Assembly (NCBI RefSeq): GCF_965638725.1
Contig: NC_134963.1
Span: 7,323,501 to 7,387,500, forward strand
Direction: 5' to 3'
Source of the DNA: Aptenodytes patagonicus
Lineage: Eukaryota > Chordata > Aves > Sphenisciformes > Spheniscidae
DNA: 64,000 bases
Shown here: in pieces, positions 26,001 to 40,000 of the stretch
How positions within the stretch are numbered: position 1 is the first letter of the stretch
Layout: every line of letters starts with the position of its first letter
The notes under the pieces: model-generated
Told to the model about the DNA's origin: nothing
The model's input: only the letters and a program-made list of their open reading frames with translations
Database searches by the model: none
Made by a program: the position numbers and the translations under genes

Positions 26001-29000
26001 ACGTCATAAACAATACATGGCAAAATTACAGAAAAGTTTTGGTAAATTCACAAGGCAACATATTTCTTCAGCAAATAGAGAATGTTAAAGAGTTTCTTTA
26101 AAAAAAGACATCAGCAATATCATATGGGAGTGCAATGGTTTGCCATTATTAAGGGTGTAGGTGTTTGAACAAGTTCTTCATTTAGGGCGCCACTGAGAGA
26201 GAAACTACCTCTCTTTACCACAGCGTAAGATTGTGCACAGGCGGTTGCTGTGAATAGCTAGCATGATGTAAGTCCAAGCATTAGGTTACCTCATCATGAC
26301 TTATTCCAAAGCTTGAAATTGTTTATTTCAGGTCCCATCATAACTCATACCTACATTATATTTTGGAGAAATTGTTCTCTGGTAGCAGTTGTCAACAATG
26401 GAATGAATAAATAAATACGTCTATTAAAATATAAAGGAAGATGGGAAATAAAGCATAACAAAGAAATGGGCAGGGAGAGTGACATAAATTTGGAGAAAAG
26501 ATGATGTCTAAAAAATACCTTTTGTATTAGTTTCACTAGTACAATACTAACAAAATATTTTTGAGAAAGAAACTCCATTTTAAAGTAGCTTTGAACTACC
26601 AATTCAGGAGGTGGGGTAATCCTGATACTACCTTCTGTGAGGTTTGTTTTCATTTTACACAGTTGTGTGATCATCCATGAATTGTTTTAAATTTCTCTGA
26701 GGATTTAGACCTTAGGATTCCCAATTTTCAGATTATTTATTATACTTGTATTCTTCCCTTCTCACTCCTTTTAGGCAGTAGCTCTGGTTGGAGCACAGCT
26801 TGCTAACCAATGTGGTGAAACGGAAGAAAAGAAAAAATTCCAAGAATTGGTTACTGATGCAGAATGGGGTATCCTGCTTAGTAAATTTGGTGTAAGTTTT
26901 ATTTATTTATTTATTTAAGGTTTTTATTAACTGATTAAATGACAGTATATTCTGAGATGTATTGTGATTTTTAGACAGATTTCCCATTCAAATGTAAGGA
27001 AAGCTGGGGGTTTGTTTTGTTTTTAATTTTTCATCCTGCTTGTCTGCTTAAATAAACCTCAGAAACTGAGAAATGCAATAATTGAGAGTGCTATAAAAGA
27101 ACTTTTAAGTGCTTAAGTATTATTTGGCACAGGACATAGTAAGCAAATGCACTGCTTTTTCCTGCTCTGAAAATCTCTAGATTGAAACTAAAGAAAATGT
27201 AAAAGGTTAACTATATAAGGAATTAGTCTTGATATTGTCTAAAAGACTTCTTCGGGAAGAAGATAAAATGTTTATTTACCTGTAGATTTCTTTCGAGACC
27301 GTATTTAGACAACCACCAATAAGGAAGAAGGAACTCATAAGAACACTGGTACAAAATCCGAAAGTAGACACAGATCTCATATTGAATTACTGCAGGTAAT
27401 AATTGAAGCAAATCAATTGTGTTTAATTGTTGCTGTAATAATAATCATGCTGTAATAATAACCATGAAATCTATTTTAGTTTAAATAGATCCTAATTAAT
27501 GTAATATGCAAATTGTTGTTTTTTTTTTTTTTAAGTATTAATCAGAACACATACTGGTCTCCTGGTGAATTTATTCATAAAGAAATAAGCACCTTGACGA
27601 CACCAAAAGTCACAGAGAAAATAATATTCTGTCCTTTTCTAGTACTTTCATGCTGGACAGTGATGCCGCACTGCAGCTTTGCATTGAAACACTTCTTCTC
27701 CAGAATGCTAATACAAATCATGTTGAAGATGACTCTGCAGAATACAGTGAGAAGCAACCTCATTCCACATTACTAGCTAGAGCACTAGAAATAATTCCTC
27801 TACTGAAAAGCACGAAAGACCTGGTCACTAGCCTCAGTGGAATATTGTACAAGGTAAAAAATAATAATAATAAAAAAAGACAAAACAAAAAAACAACACG
27901 CCAAAACACGCAAAAAGAATCCCTGAAGTATGCATCTAGTCTCAAATGTCACTTGAATGACAGATTAATAATTCCACAGAAATTTGAAGAGGTTATTTTT
28001 TTTCCAATTTTGCTAAAGAATGTAAATGTTAAGTTTCAGTTTTCTACTTCTCTAGGAAAAAAAAAATAGAACAACATATCTGATTTTCTTTAAAGACAGG
28101 TAGTCTTTCTTCCCAACTTCCCTTAGAAAACAACCAGAAAATAATCAAACAAAAAAGTAACTTCTAAAAATCATAGCACACTGGAAATATTTCGAAGCAT
28201 TACATTAAAAATAAATTTTTTTGCCCCTATCTATATCTTGTTTTTTTCTGTTTGGTTGGTTTTTGGTTTTGTTTTGGGGGGGTGGTTTTGTTGGGGATTT
28301 TTTGTGTTTTTTTTTTCTTTTCATCACTTCATGTTTGGTCTTTCTGCAATATTCTGACTTTTTTTTTTTAGGATTTAGGACTATGAAGTGGAAGTCTTGT
28401 TTTAGAGAAGTAGATCATGATGCTTATACTGTTTCTTCAGTGTTATGTCAATATAATTGGTGTTAAAATTGGAAAAGTTAACTCAGTTGTATGTTTTTAT
28501 AAGACAAATCATATAAGATCTTATAAAATAGATCATTATTTTGAACAGCTTGATCCTTATGACTATGAAACTATTGAAATTGTCCTGAAAGTGATACAAA
28601 ATGCTGATGAAAAGAACACAAGTATCCAGCTGAATCAGGTATGTTCTAATATGTTCTATAATAATTCTATGCTGTTACCTTACTAATGGCAACTGTATTC
28701 TGTTTTGTCTATTTATTAGTGTAGTTATTCAAGAGTCTGTTGAAATTAATTGAATTATTCTATCGGCACAGCTCTCATTCAGAAAATAGCATTCAAGAAA
28801 TAGTGATCTCTAGCTGTTTCTCAGCAATGGCTCATAGCAGGGATAAAAACTCTACAGATATGTACCAACTCTGCCAAAATAACATATGCCTCCAAGACTT
28901 TGGCATGTTTACTGGTGGCGCGGGGAGGAATATAGTAGTCTTGTGGCTTTTTTGCTTTTTCCTTGCTTTTTTGCTTTTTCTTTTTTTTTTTTTTCCTTTT

Positions 29001-32000
29001 TCCCCCCCCAGGCTTTGAGCCTCCTCAAACATCTGGAATCTTACAAAAGAATTTCTCCACCTGTGGACCTAGAACACCAATATGTTTTAGAGCATGTGAT
29101 TCCCTTATCTCCAGCTGCTCAAACCAGACTGCCCTTTCATCTGATATTCTTTAGAACTGCACAAAGTTTCTGGAACATTATATGTACGTTCAGTATTTTT
29201 TATTGCTAGATATACGTATGATTCCCTTTCTCTGCTATCTGTGAACATTAAAGTTCTATAGTATACATTATATATTAATTGTATTTCTTTATTAATGCAG
29301 TTTTCACCACAAGTACTTCTGAAAGTAGTTGTGCTCCCAAATTGCTACTGGTGAGGTAACTGGCTTTCAGTGGAGCTAAGATGATATATACAATACAGAA
29401 TTCTGTCCTCAAATTCTTTTCTTAGGACCTCTCAAAGAGCAAAGTAATCCATGTATCCCACTTCCCAGGCCAGTGTGACTAATTAAGATTATATTCTTTC
29501 TCTCCCAATGGAGTTCTGCATCTAACAATAAACTGAAAGTGCTTAATTTCATAGAGAAACCTGCAAGTGGACTGTGATACCATCATAGACAGCTCTCTTC
29601 TTCCTTTCAGCTGCAGAGCTCAGTGAGGAATCCTTCCCAACACTTCTGTTGATTTCCAAACTAATGAAGGTAAAGTAGCATCTTGAAAGGATTTATTTCA
29701 CAAATATTTTTCCCACACACAAAAAAGAGCTTTCGTCTTTCTTTTGCATGATTTTGGCCTCACTATAGAACTGACAATTCTTAATCTACTTTAATGTTTT
29801 TCTAGGTTTCACTGGATACCTTGCACATGTCTGCAGCTCGACATGTCTTTGAAAAAAATTTGAAACCAAAAATATTTGAAATGAGAAACACTGGATATAC
29901 ATCAGTTGTTAACAAGGAAACAACTAAAACTGTGCAGACAATTCAGTCATATCTGCTGTCTATAATTAATCCAGAGTGGGCTGTAGCTATTGCTCACAAG
30001 ATTGCACAAGAATTTCCAACAGGTAAAGTGCATATGTGATGACTTGAAGGGTTAAGTAATGGGAGAAGAATAGGTTTGAGAAAAGAAAAGCTAGCCTGTA
30101 ACCAAACATTTTTTTCTTGGATAAAACCTGGGGAAGTTTGAGAATAAAAATGCATTTGTCTCCTACATCCAATTTTGAACAGTAGGCTGGAACAACAGCC
30201 ATTTTATAACACAGCATCGCTATTAAATCCTTTTTTCTCTCTTTTTAAGCCATGTTGTCTTGCTTAAAGTTTTTGCATGTTCATACCATCTTCAGACAAG
30301 TTTTCCAGCAAAGGCAAATATTTCAGCCAAATTTAAGCTAGTGTCTCTATTATCTGAATCCAAATAGATAATATTTTTTTTCTCTTTAGGTACAAGAGCT
30401 TTCCCAATACTTTAAATATCTTCTAAAATTTTTTTTTAATTGTTTGAAATAAAATGGATATTCTGTATACTGTAGAAAGGATTCATGAAAACTTACTTTA
30501 TTTACTTCCTTCCCCCCCTTTTTATCCTTTAAAAAAGGTCCTGACCAGATTCAGGCATTGAAATTCTGTCTCTATCTAGCTGAGAAATGGCTAAAGAATA
30601 CTACAGCTAAGGTAATGGTAAACTGCTTGCAAAACACTTGTTTTACAGTCGGGTACTTATGTTAGTGTTTTGTCTTTTGCTGTTTTGGATAGTGGTGTGT
30701 AAATTGTACCTCAACCAACCCTGACATGGGAAGTACTTTCTTTTGGGGAAGTGACTGTGTAAGTGACCCCTCAGAAGAACCCTCTCTGTCCAGCAACATT
30801 CTCCTGTTCACAACCTAGCAAAAGTTAGGCTTACCGTTCTTGGAGGTTGGACAAAAAATACACAGTTTTAAGGAAGAATAATTTGTTCTGTCTCCTGTTG
30901 TGTGCATTTTTCTTGCTGCAGGAGAATGAGTTGGAATCTGTTCCAGCTGTTAGATCAATAGCATTATTAACTTTTGCTTTGAGTTCCAAGACACTTTAGC
31001 TATTTGTAGTAGTATATATAAAGAAAGTCTGCTTTGACTTGATTCTCAGGCTCATTTTTACATGGTTGGTAGGGAAAGGTGAATAAGAATCTCACCCTTG
31101 CTTATAAATATCGAACTTGTTATGGAGTTGTTGAGAGACAATGAACACTAAATAGTTCTCTGATACTTAGTCACATCTTTAATTTTGGTACAATTCTATT
31201 CAAACTGTAACTCTAGCAGCCAGTGTTTAATATTAAATCTTTTTTCTTCTCCATCTTGCCTCAAAATGTCTTAGTTTTACATACTGGTGCATGTAGTACA
31301 TATTTGGCTTTTTCACAACATACCTGTGTTTACAATTTTTTTCAAAATATGTTTTCTGGCTAGAGCAGCATGGTTAATACTGTCTGTTTACAGAAAAAAT
31401 ACCTGTAGATACAGGTATGGGGACACATCTGAAGAACAGATCTTGCTACCCAGTTCACTGTTTTAGCCTCCTTTTACTCTTAACTTTTTATAGTCTGTTT
31501 TATATAAAACTGTGGTGTTTTCCTAAAGGATGATTCACGTGAAAAAGCAGAAGTCCTACAGAAGAAATTATATATGCAGTATAAGCGATCAGCAACAGAA
31601 AACGTTCTAATAACACATAACTTGAACACTGGAGAGCATTTAAAGTCTATTGGGAAACCAGCAAATCTTATCATTTTACTGTACGAACACCACAGTATAG
31701 ACCAAAGAATCCAAAATCCAACTGGCAGGGATTATCCAGGTGAGTATCCATAACCTAGTTTCAAAGAAGCAAAAAGTAGTTCTTTAAAAAATGCTAAGCA
31801 AGATAATACTAGTTTGTAAATATATTGTCTCTACCTATTTATGTAGATATCCATATGGCAGCTAAGGAGATAGCTGAAATCAATGATTTGGATATGAACA
31901 AAATTTGGGATAAACTGCTGGATAAATGGCTGTGTCCAAGTATACTGCCCTCAGAAGTAAGTCATCACTGAAGATTTGGTTTTGGAGAAAAATGGCCAAT

Positions 32001-35000
32001 TACATAAAATATGTATATTTTTATCACTTGTTCAAAAGACAGGTTATTTTGCACAATTTGCCTTTAGTACTTATGAATCTCTTTAAGATGCATCTGAATT
32101 CAGACGACTAACAATTTCAATACCTTTCTAATACTGTTGCACACCACTCTCTCTAGTGAGAATGATTTGAAATGCTTTCCCTTCTCTCTGTATAGAGATT
32201 AAAATCTTATCTTTAGTGCTACAGTAAGGTTGTGTAGCCAGCCTAAAGGAGTAAAGGAGTTGTAAATGTATTAGCCTCATGAAACACTGATTCTAGAATT
32301 AGAAAGAGAATGAATCCTCTCCTGTTGCAACTTAGCTAACAGAGAGTTAATTGCTGTCTGTGCAGCATACAGCTGGGTGAGAAAGGGCAGGGAGTAGGCA
32401 TTGCCTCTGCTTCAAAATACCAGTTAGCAGGCTGAGGAATGGTGTTGACTGCCAAGTATACAGTTAAATAAAGAAAAGACTGATAAAACCAGAATTCCTT
32501 TCCTTGGCTGCATTAGCAGGGGTGCCCAGCTTTTAAGACAGGGTTTAAGCAAGAATATGACCCTGCTATTTAGCCAAACAATTTAGAAAACTCTCACAAC
32601 TAGATTTTCATGTCTTTTTAAAGAAAACTCAAGAAATCTTTGGAGGTGTACAGGAAGATGAAGAACTCCGAAGGTATGTGTGTTGCCTTACATATAATAT
32701 GGCAAATTGGCATTAACTTGCAAGTTTAAGTGTATCTGGCTTTTTCAAGAAACATAGCAATGGGTGTGATTCAGAACTCACTGTTGTGTTTTCATTTTTT
32801 ACTTTCTGGTGACATCCGTTTTGAATCGTCAAATACTTATTTATGCAATGAAATGCCATTTGCAATAACTTACAGATGTAAGTAAGTGCTTAAGAGTAGC
32901 TATTTGGAGGTTTTCTCCTCATTTTTTATATCCTTAGAATCTTTTATCCTTAATCTCTTTTTGACAGTGAAATATACTTACATTTGAATGAACATTGATA
33001 CATTGTATTTCAGTAGCTATGCAGTACTTGTATTAAAAACAAATGCATTTTTGCAGAGTTATATATCTACTTCAGTCACGCCCAATGGATTATAGTTCAA
33101 GAATGCTTTTTGCAATTACAACATCTGCCACATCTGTAAGTTTCTAAATTCTTGTTTTAGCTTGCTACTTATGAAATTTTTACCTCTTATTGAAATCAGA
33201 TGTAGTCTACTTAACTGTATGGGTTTCAGCCTAAGGCCTTTTTATCTGTGTTTTGGATAGTTTATATGTCTGTAAGAGCTCTATGTTTCTCGCCACCCAC
33301 TTTTGGAGTAAAACTGTGGTGTTCATTGAATTTTGCTATTGACTGTCAAGAGCAGCCCTTGAACTCTGGGTTTTCTACATTTATTATTGATATTATCTGA
33401 AAATAACTTCATTAAACGTTTTCTAGAATGTGCTTTAAGCTGGTGTGATACATTGGCTCACTTTGGGTGGAATTAAAGCAGAGTGGTAAAATTATTTTAG
33501 CAGAACCTTAACCTTCAGTCTTTCACACTTACTAAATGTATTTGTGATACTATATATCACAAATATTTTTCTTGCCTGCATTAATAGTCTTAAATCTAGA
33601 AAACCACCTGGTTTAGCAGCGTTCTTTGAAGTTGACAAATATTTCAACTGGTTAGTATAAAAGTTGAATGTGAACCAGTCTGTTAGTTAGCATATATTTC
33701 CACTAAATGAATGAAAAAAATCTTAGAAAGGATCATACTAGATGTATATAACCCTCTTTCTAGTTGTTCAGCCAGTTGTTGTGACTTTTCACTCTGTTGG
33801 GTTTTTTTCCCCCTTCTCAGCCGATTGGTGTTACTCAGTTGACGTTCGCTCACAGGAGCAGAGCACTTAAGTGTCTGCTCTACTTGGCAGATACCAACAC
33901 TGTGGAATCACTCTTCAAGAAACCCATTGAGAAAGTGAAGTAAGATGATTTTTCCTTAAGGTGTTCCTTAATAATGATGGTTTTTTGGTCTTTAAGAGCC
34001 ATTGGGAAGAAATATATGATATTTGGAGAATTATTTTTTACTAATCTGGTTTTTGAGCTTTTAAAATCTATTTCTGAAGAACGTAACTACATCTTTTAAC
34101 TTCACTGTAATGCAGTCCAGTACATCACAGTCCTAATTTGTAAACCTGAAAGTAATATGACATTACGTGGAAAATATTCTGTTCCATTTTGCATAGATTG
34201 CAGTTACTTCTCTAGTAACTGAAGCATTTTCTCCTCCCCATATATATACTATTGAGTTAATCAGAGTTCAGAACTGGTCATCTTGCCAAGACATAGTCCT
34301 CTGCAAAAGTAAGGAACCAAAATCCCAGCAGAATAATATTGTTTCTCTGAAAATATCTGTAGAACTAACTTCCCTAGAAAAAATCTAGAATAGAATTTCT
34401 ATGCTGGTAATGTGGAATTAGGGCCTTTTTAATGGAAAGTGATGTTTTCAGAATACATCATGCCACATAGCTACATATGGGTTTCTGTAAATATGCAGTC
34501 TCTGTGCATAAAATGAAATTTTAGTTGAAAGAGTTACAGTAACTGGTTTATCTTTAGACATGATCCAAGCCATCCATCGTTCAGGTGAATGAGGTTTCCC
34601 TAAGCAATTACCAGAAAGTTTCTTACTTCATTAAGATCTCCTTCATAAGTACAAATACAGTCTACATTTTTTTGTTGTGTTTTTTTTTTTTTTTAAAGCA
34701 ATAGAACAACACTTTTCCAATATTATCCTGAGCTTGATTATGTGAGTTATAATATAATAATCACTGTAAATATCACTAACTCCTGGTTTTGGGGGGACTT
34801 TTTCCACAGGTATTTTCTAAAATGCTGCATTTATCTGGCAGAGTTTGAAATCTTGAATATTCCATATACTTATGAATCATTTCATAAGAGTCCTAAGGAA
34901 GGAATGATTAAAGGGCTATGGAAGAATCACAGCCACGAACCCACAGTATGATTTTTAAGTTCTTTGGAATTTTTTGTTTGTTTGTTACACGTTGTGTGAA

Positions 35001-37055
35001 ATGTACACCTTTCTACATAGCACATGCATTTCTGAACAGATGTTGTTCCAATGTACTCTGTCCTATTCATACACTACTCATGATATGCTACTCATAATTC
35101 TATTTAAAAACACCAGTGAATATGCAAGTACCCCAAAGACTCTCCTCTTTCAGAGTGACAAAAAAAGAAACCCCAACCTGTTGATCAACCTGTTGAACCC
35201 TGTTGATGTGCTGACTACTGCCCATCACATAATTATTCCCTAGTACTTGCCCACCTTTGTGTACCCATACCTTGTCTCTTGTCTGGGAAGCAAGATCTTT
35301 GGTGCAGTAGCGTTTTTGTTTTGTTTTTGTTTTTTTTTAAAGTTGCTTGGACTCATACCTCATGCTTTTAATATGAATTAAATATTAACAGGTATACACC
35401 TTTAGAATAGCTGTTAGTTACTTATCTAATATGCCAGAGATAGGTTTTAGGTTATGCTCTGCTTAGCAATTTAACTTTGACAATTACTTTGTGTTACAAA
35501 GTATGTTTTGTAAACAGCTAACTTAACGCTGAAGACAGGGGCAGGTAAATGAGATTTCCAGGTAGGCAATAGTGTATGACAAAAAAAGTATACTATTCTA
35601 TTAAGGCTTCAACAATAATACTTCTGATTTATAGCCATAAAATGGAAGTGATCTGTTCTTTAGTTGAAATATACACAAGCTAGTCTAAAATTTGAAAATG
35701 ACAGATAAAAAGCTTTAGCCTTCCTACAATTAGAAAATAAAGTGATATCACGTATAGGTGGGGTTTTTGGTTTTGTTTTAATTCTCCTCACATGTAAAAT
35801 AATTTTGAAAGTGGCTTGGTTGTGGCCTTCAGAAGTTAAAGGTCTCAGTAATGCTGTAAAAATCTAAAATTACACTGGCAAGCAGTAAAGGTTTGAAGAT
35901 CATGAATGTATATTAAAATACAGTGTGTCCTTGCTCTCCTTTAGGCTGTTAGACTGGTGGCAGAACTTAGTCTAGAATACAAAGTGTATGATTCCCAACT
36001 GTGGAATGGCCTACTACAGAAACTCCTTGGTTTCAATATGGTAAGGAATTTTTAAGCATGAAGTTCTGCAGTGAGGTGAGAAAAAGGCTTTTTTTATCCA
36101 CTGATTTCTAAAGAATGTGATGGATACATAAACTATAAACTTACTGTGAACAATTATTGATAGTTTGCATGGTTACTTTGAGCTCTCAAATACTGAACTG
36201 ATGAAGCTTTGAGGAATTTGTGTTTTAGCAGTACTGCTTGAGAATTTTGATCTTAAATTGTTCTAGTTTTATTTTTTTTAAAGGCACAAAGCCTTTCAAA
36301 TGACAAGAGTAAATCCTATGATAATAAATTGAAAAATTGCTTCATATGATTATAATTTTACAACATAATATGCATATTTGTGTGCAAATATATACACACA
36401 TATGCACAAACTGCATATATGTGTGTATATATATGTATACATATACAAACACAAAAATACTACCCCTAAAATGTATTTATTATGATAGTAATCCTGATTT
36501 TTATCATTCAGAATCTTAATTACCTCTGATTGTCAAACTTCACGTAAAGTTGCTACAGCCTAAGGAGGTAACAGATGTACCTGGCAACGTGGTTGTATCA
36601 GGAGCAGGTATTGAAGAAGCTAGTTTTAATCTAATGAGATTTAGGTACTTAGCAAAGAAAGTGGGATCATAAACTTTTCAGCACCAGTTGTATTAAGACT
36701 ACCGGAAATCTTGGGTATTTACTGAGGCAACATATGCCACTATTGCTTGTGATAATTTAATTTTCTAAACTATAAATCATATTTCCATATGCATCAGTTA
36801 CTCCTCCCAAAGGAACAGAGGTACCTTGAGGAACTGTAAGTTTGCATCCTGCAGACAAGACAGCAAGCGTAATGCAGTTCTGTAGATTATCGCCAAATCT
36901 TCAAAAACACTGTAGAATTTTATAATGAAATTTTTTTTTTTCCCAGATTCAATATCTAAGAAGAGTTTTGATAGCAATTACTGGGATTCATTCATTATGG
37001 GAGGTAAGCAAATATTCTGTGACTCCTAATCTTTTTCTTCACTTAACAGGAGTTT

Positions 37056-37091
<36 letters not shown>

Positions 37092-40000
37092 GGGCAGCCA
37101 TCTATGCCATGAAGTGTTATGCATGAAAAGATTCTTTTTGAATGACTATTTTTATGACAATGCAATATGCAGATGAGTATCGTTATTAATCACTGAAATA
37201 GCATATTTTGCACTTGTGGTTCCTTCAGTAAACACTTACTTGGAGGGTTTTGTAAAGTCGGACAGAATAATTTTGCCATCAGGCACAATATGGCTAAATC
37301 TTAGACCATGAGATGAGGAAAGCAATGTTAGGGAATAATTCATCCAGGATAAAAAGAAAAGAAAACTGATAGGTTTCTTCCACCTACAGTGGGTCAGGAT
37401 GTCTGTGTGTCTGTGTTTACTAGTACACTTAGTTACAACTGTGTTTAGCTATTACTTTAAAACTTTGTTGTCAACAGATTCCCAACTTCAGTCGAGCTTG
37501 GCGAAGTGTAGTTCTGTCACCATTTCTCACAGGTAGGGTTGTTATTAGCTATCATGCTTGTATAGTAACCTGGATATATATTTACTTTATCATGTTTTCT
37601 TTATTTTTTAGCTTCATGTCCACCAAGTCCTAAACAGTTAGAGGAATGTTGCGAGTGTTTTGTGATTCTGCTGAAGTAAGTAGATAGTACAGCCCACATT
37701 TGTATTAGAGTGGGAATGCCCGTTTGTAATTTCTTGTCCAACAACCTACCCTGGAACATGTAAAGGAGCTCTGAAAACTGGGGAACCTGAGGCATGAGGG
37801 AGAACCTTTTGCCTCTTGTGGGAAGGACAGGATCAGGGCACGCACCCAAACAGAAATTCTGTGCTTGCCCAGAGACTGTTGACAATGTGCTGTAACTCAG
37901 TACCTCGGCTGTTTAAACTGTACGGGGAACTGCTCTCTGAATTGGGACTCAGAATCAGCAGCACAGACTGCTGAAAACCAATTTATCTGCCCAGTCGCTG
38001 CCCCCATGAGGGATGTCTGTTCGTGTCCTGACAGTTTTAAAGGACTCATGGTCAACCCTAAAAGTCCAGTTAATATTTTTCTTAGCCCAAAAGGTAGCAC
38101 ATTTCCTAAAACATTAACACAGAGTATAAGATAATTAATTTTCCTACAAAGAATAAATCAGACATGACAAAAATCTAATAGCTGCACACCTATAAATGTG
38201 GTTAACCTATGGTATTAATGTTCTAAAACATTCTATACATAAACAAGTTTTGCATTACTTTTACAATGTAAAAAAGCACCATAAATCATTATCTTATTCA
38301 CCACAATGTTCTGACTTGCTCAAGGGAAGAACCAGAGCTCAGAGAGCCTGACTCAAACCAAAAGCTAGTTAGGAAATACTGGAAAGGGATCCAGCTGAAG
38401 AACATGCCTACACTACTGTGCATATACATATGTACCAAAGCATTTCTCTGGGCAGTTGGCCAACACTTCCCCTCAAAATAGGGCCTTGGGAGAAACTGGA
38501 GTTGGGTGGGGGTTTTTCAAGCTAGAAAATCATCATGCATTTGTATTCTGTGAAACTTCAACTCACATATAACTTGGCCATTTCTGAAAATAAGATGAGG
38601 TAAAAATGTATTGTTCTATCTGGCTTAAAAATCTCAGTGCAGTTTTGCTGATGGTACTAAGCCATCCAGTTATACATATCATAGTTGAGAACTTCACTCC
38701 TAATCTTCTTCTGAAGGTGTCCTGTTCTGGCTGACTTGGATGTCATCGGAATAGCTAAACAATATGCACAGTTGGACCTTCCAGCTTTTGCTTTGGGGTG
38801 CCTGTTGCTGATTCCTCAGTCTGAGAAGCGAGAGCAGCAAATTCAGGTAAATAATGTTTTGTGTTCTATCTGTGCAAGGGAAATGTCTTTAAGCATTTCA
38901 TGTTCAACAGAGACTGTGAAAGATGGTAATTTATAATCCCATCTTATTTTAAATATGCCACTGCTGACAGCTGCTTGGCATTTCCCACCCACAAAGGGTG
39001 TTGCCCTGAATTTGTCCTTCTGAAGGGGATCACGTGAACACTTCCTCTTTTTTTTTTTTTTTTTAAAAAGCAAAATGCTCTAGCTTCAAGTCATCCTCAG
39101 CAGCTTTGTCATATGACTTTGCCTTTTGAGGATTTGAGGATATTTTATGGGATCCCACCCATAAAACCCATGAAAAAAAAACCAATAAAACCCAAGCCAT
39201 AGCCATATACCTGCTAGAGCAGTGTGAAGTTATGGTAACGTGTAATTGCTGAGAAGCTACCAGTGGGCTAGTTTCACAGCAGATTGTAAGAAAAATACCG
39301 AATCCTACTTCGGAAAAGTGTTGAGTTGAAACCTCCTGACTTCTTAGAAAGATGCTTGATACGCATCACAAGTTGTGATGTAAACCTTTTGCCTTAAAGC
39401 CATATCCTTGCTATTCACAAGGATATTCACAACTGTATCTTGACAGTTTCCTTTCTCTTCTCATTTGTTTCCACTAATTTATGCTCTGCGTTGTTCTCCC
39501 AGATGAAGCATTATAGGCTGTTCCCATATTTGTCGTGAGCGAACCGGCACTAGTAAAGGCACCTTTAAATTCTTAGGCTTCCAGTCAGGAGTTAAGCTCA
39601 GAAAGAATTTCCCAAATTACAGCATTAGCGCAAGATATTTAGTCTGCTGGCAATTAGTCAAAAAAATCTATTAACAGCTACAGCAGAATACCCTTTGAGG
39701 GTTAAAAGCAATGAGTACTACTCTTTCAGTCAAACTGCACAGATCCTGGTTTGATAATTTCATGTTTGTACCTAGCATTTCAAAATATTGATTGTTCCTG
39801 AATAAATCAAATGCTTGCTCCAAAGGGAGAGTTTCTACTTTAATCATTCACAGAATATTAATGTTTTGTAACTTATTTTTGCAAGGGTTTCTTATCAACA
39901 TGTAACACAGAAACTGTGCTGCAACAAATAGATGAACACATGAACACTGGAGAAGTAGTGGCATTTGCTTCTCAGGTAAATAAATAAAATTTACTTCACT

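Noticed and set aside
28221-28466. G/T-rich open frame in KNTC1 intron 44
   Set aside because: It is low-complexity sequence of T and G runs; the encoded Phe/Gly-rich string has no meaning.
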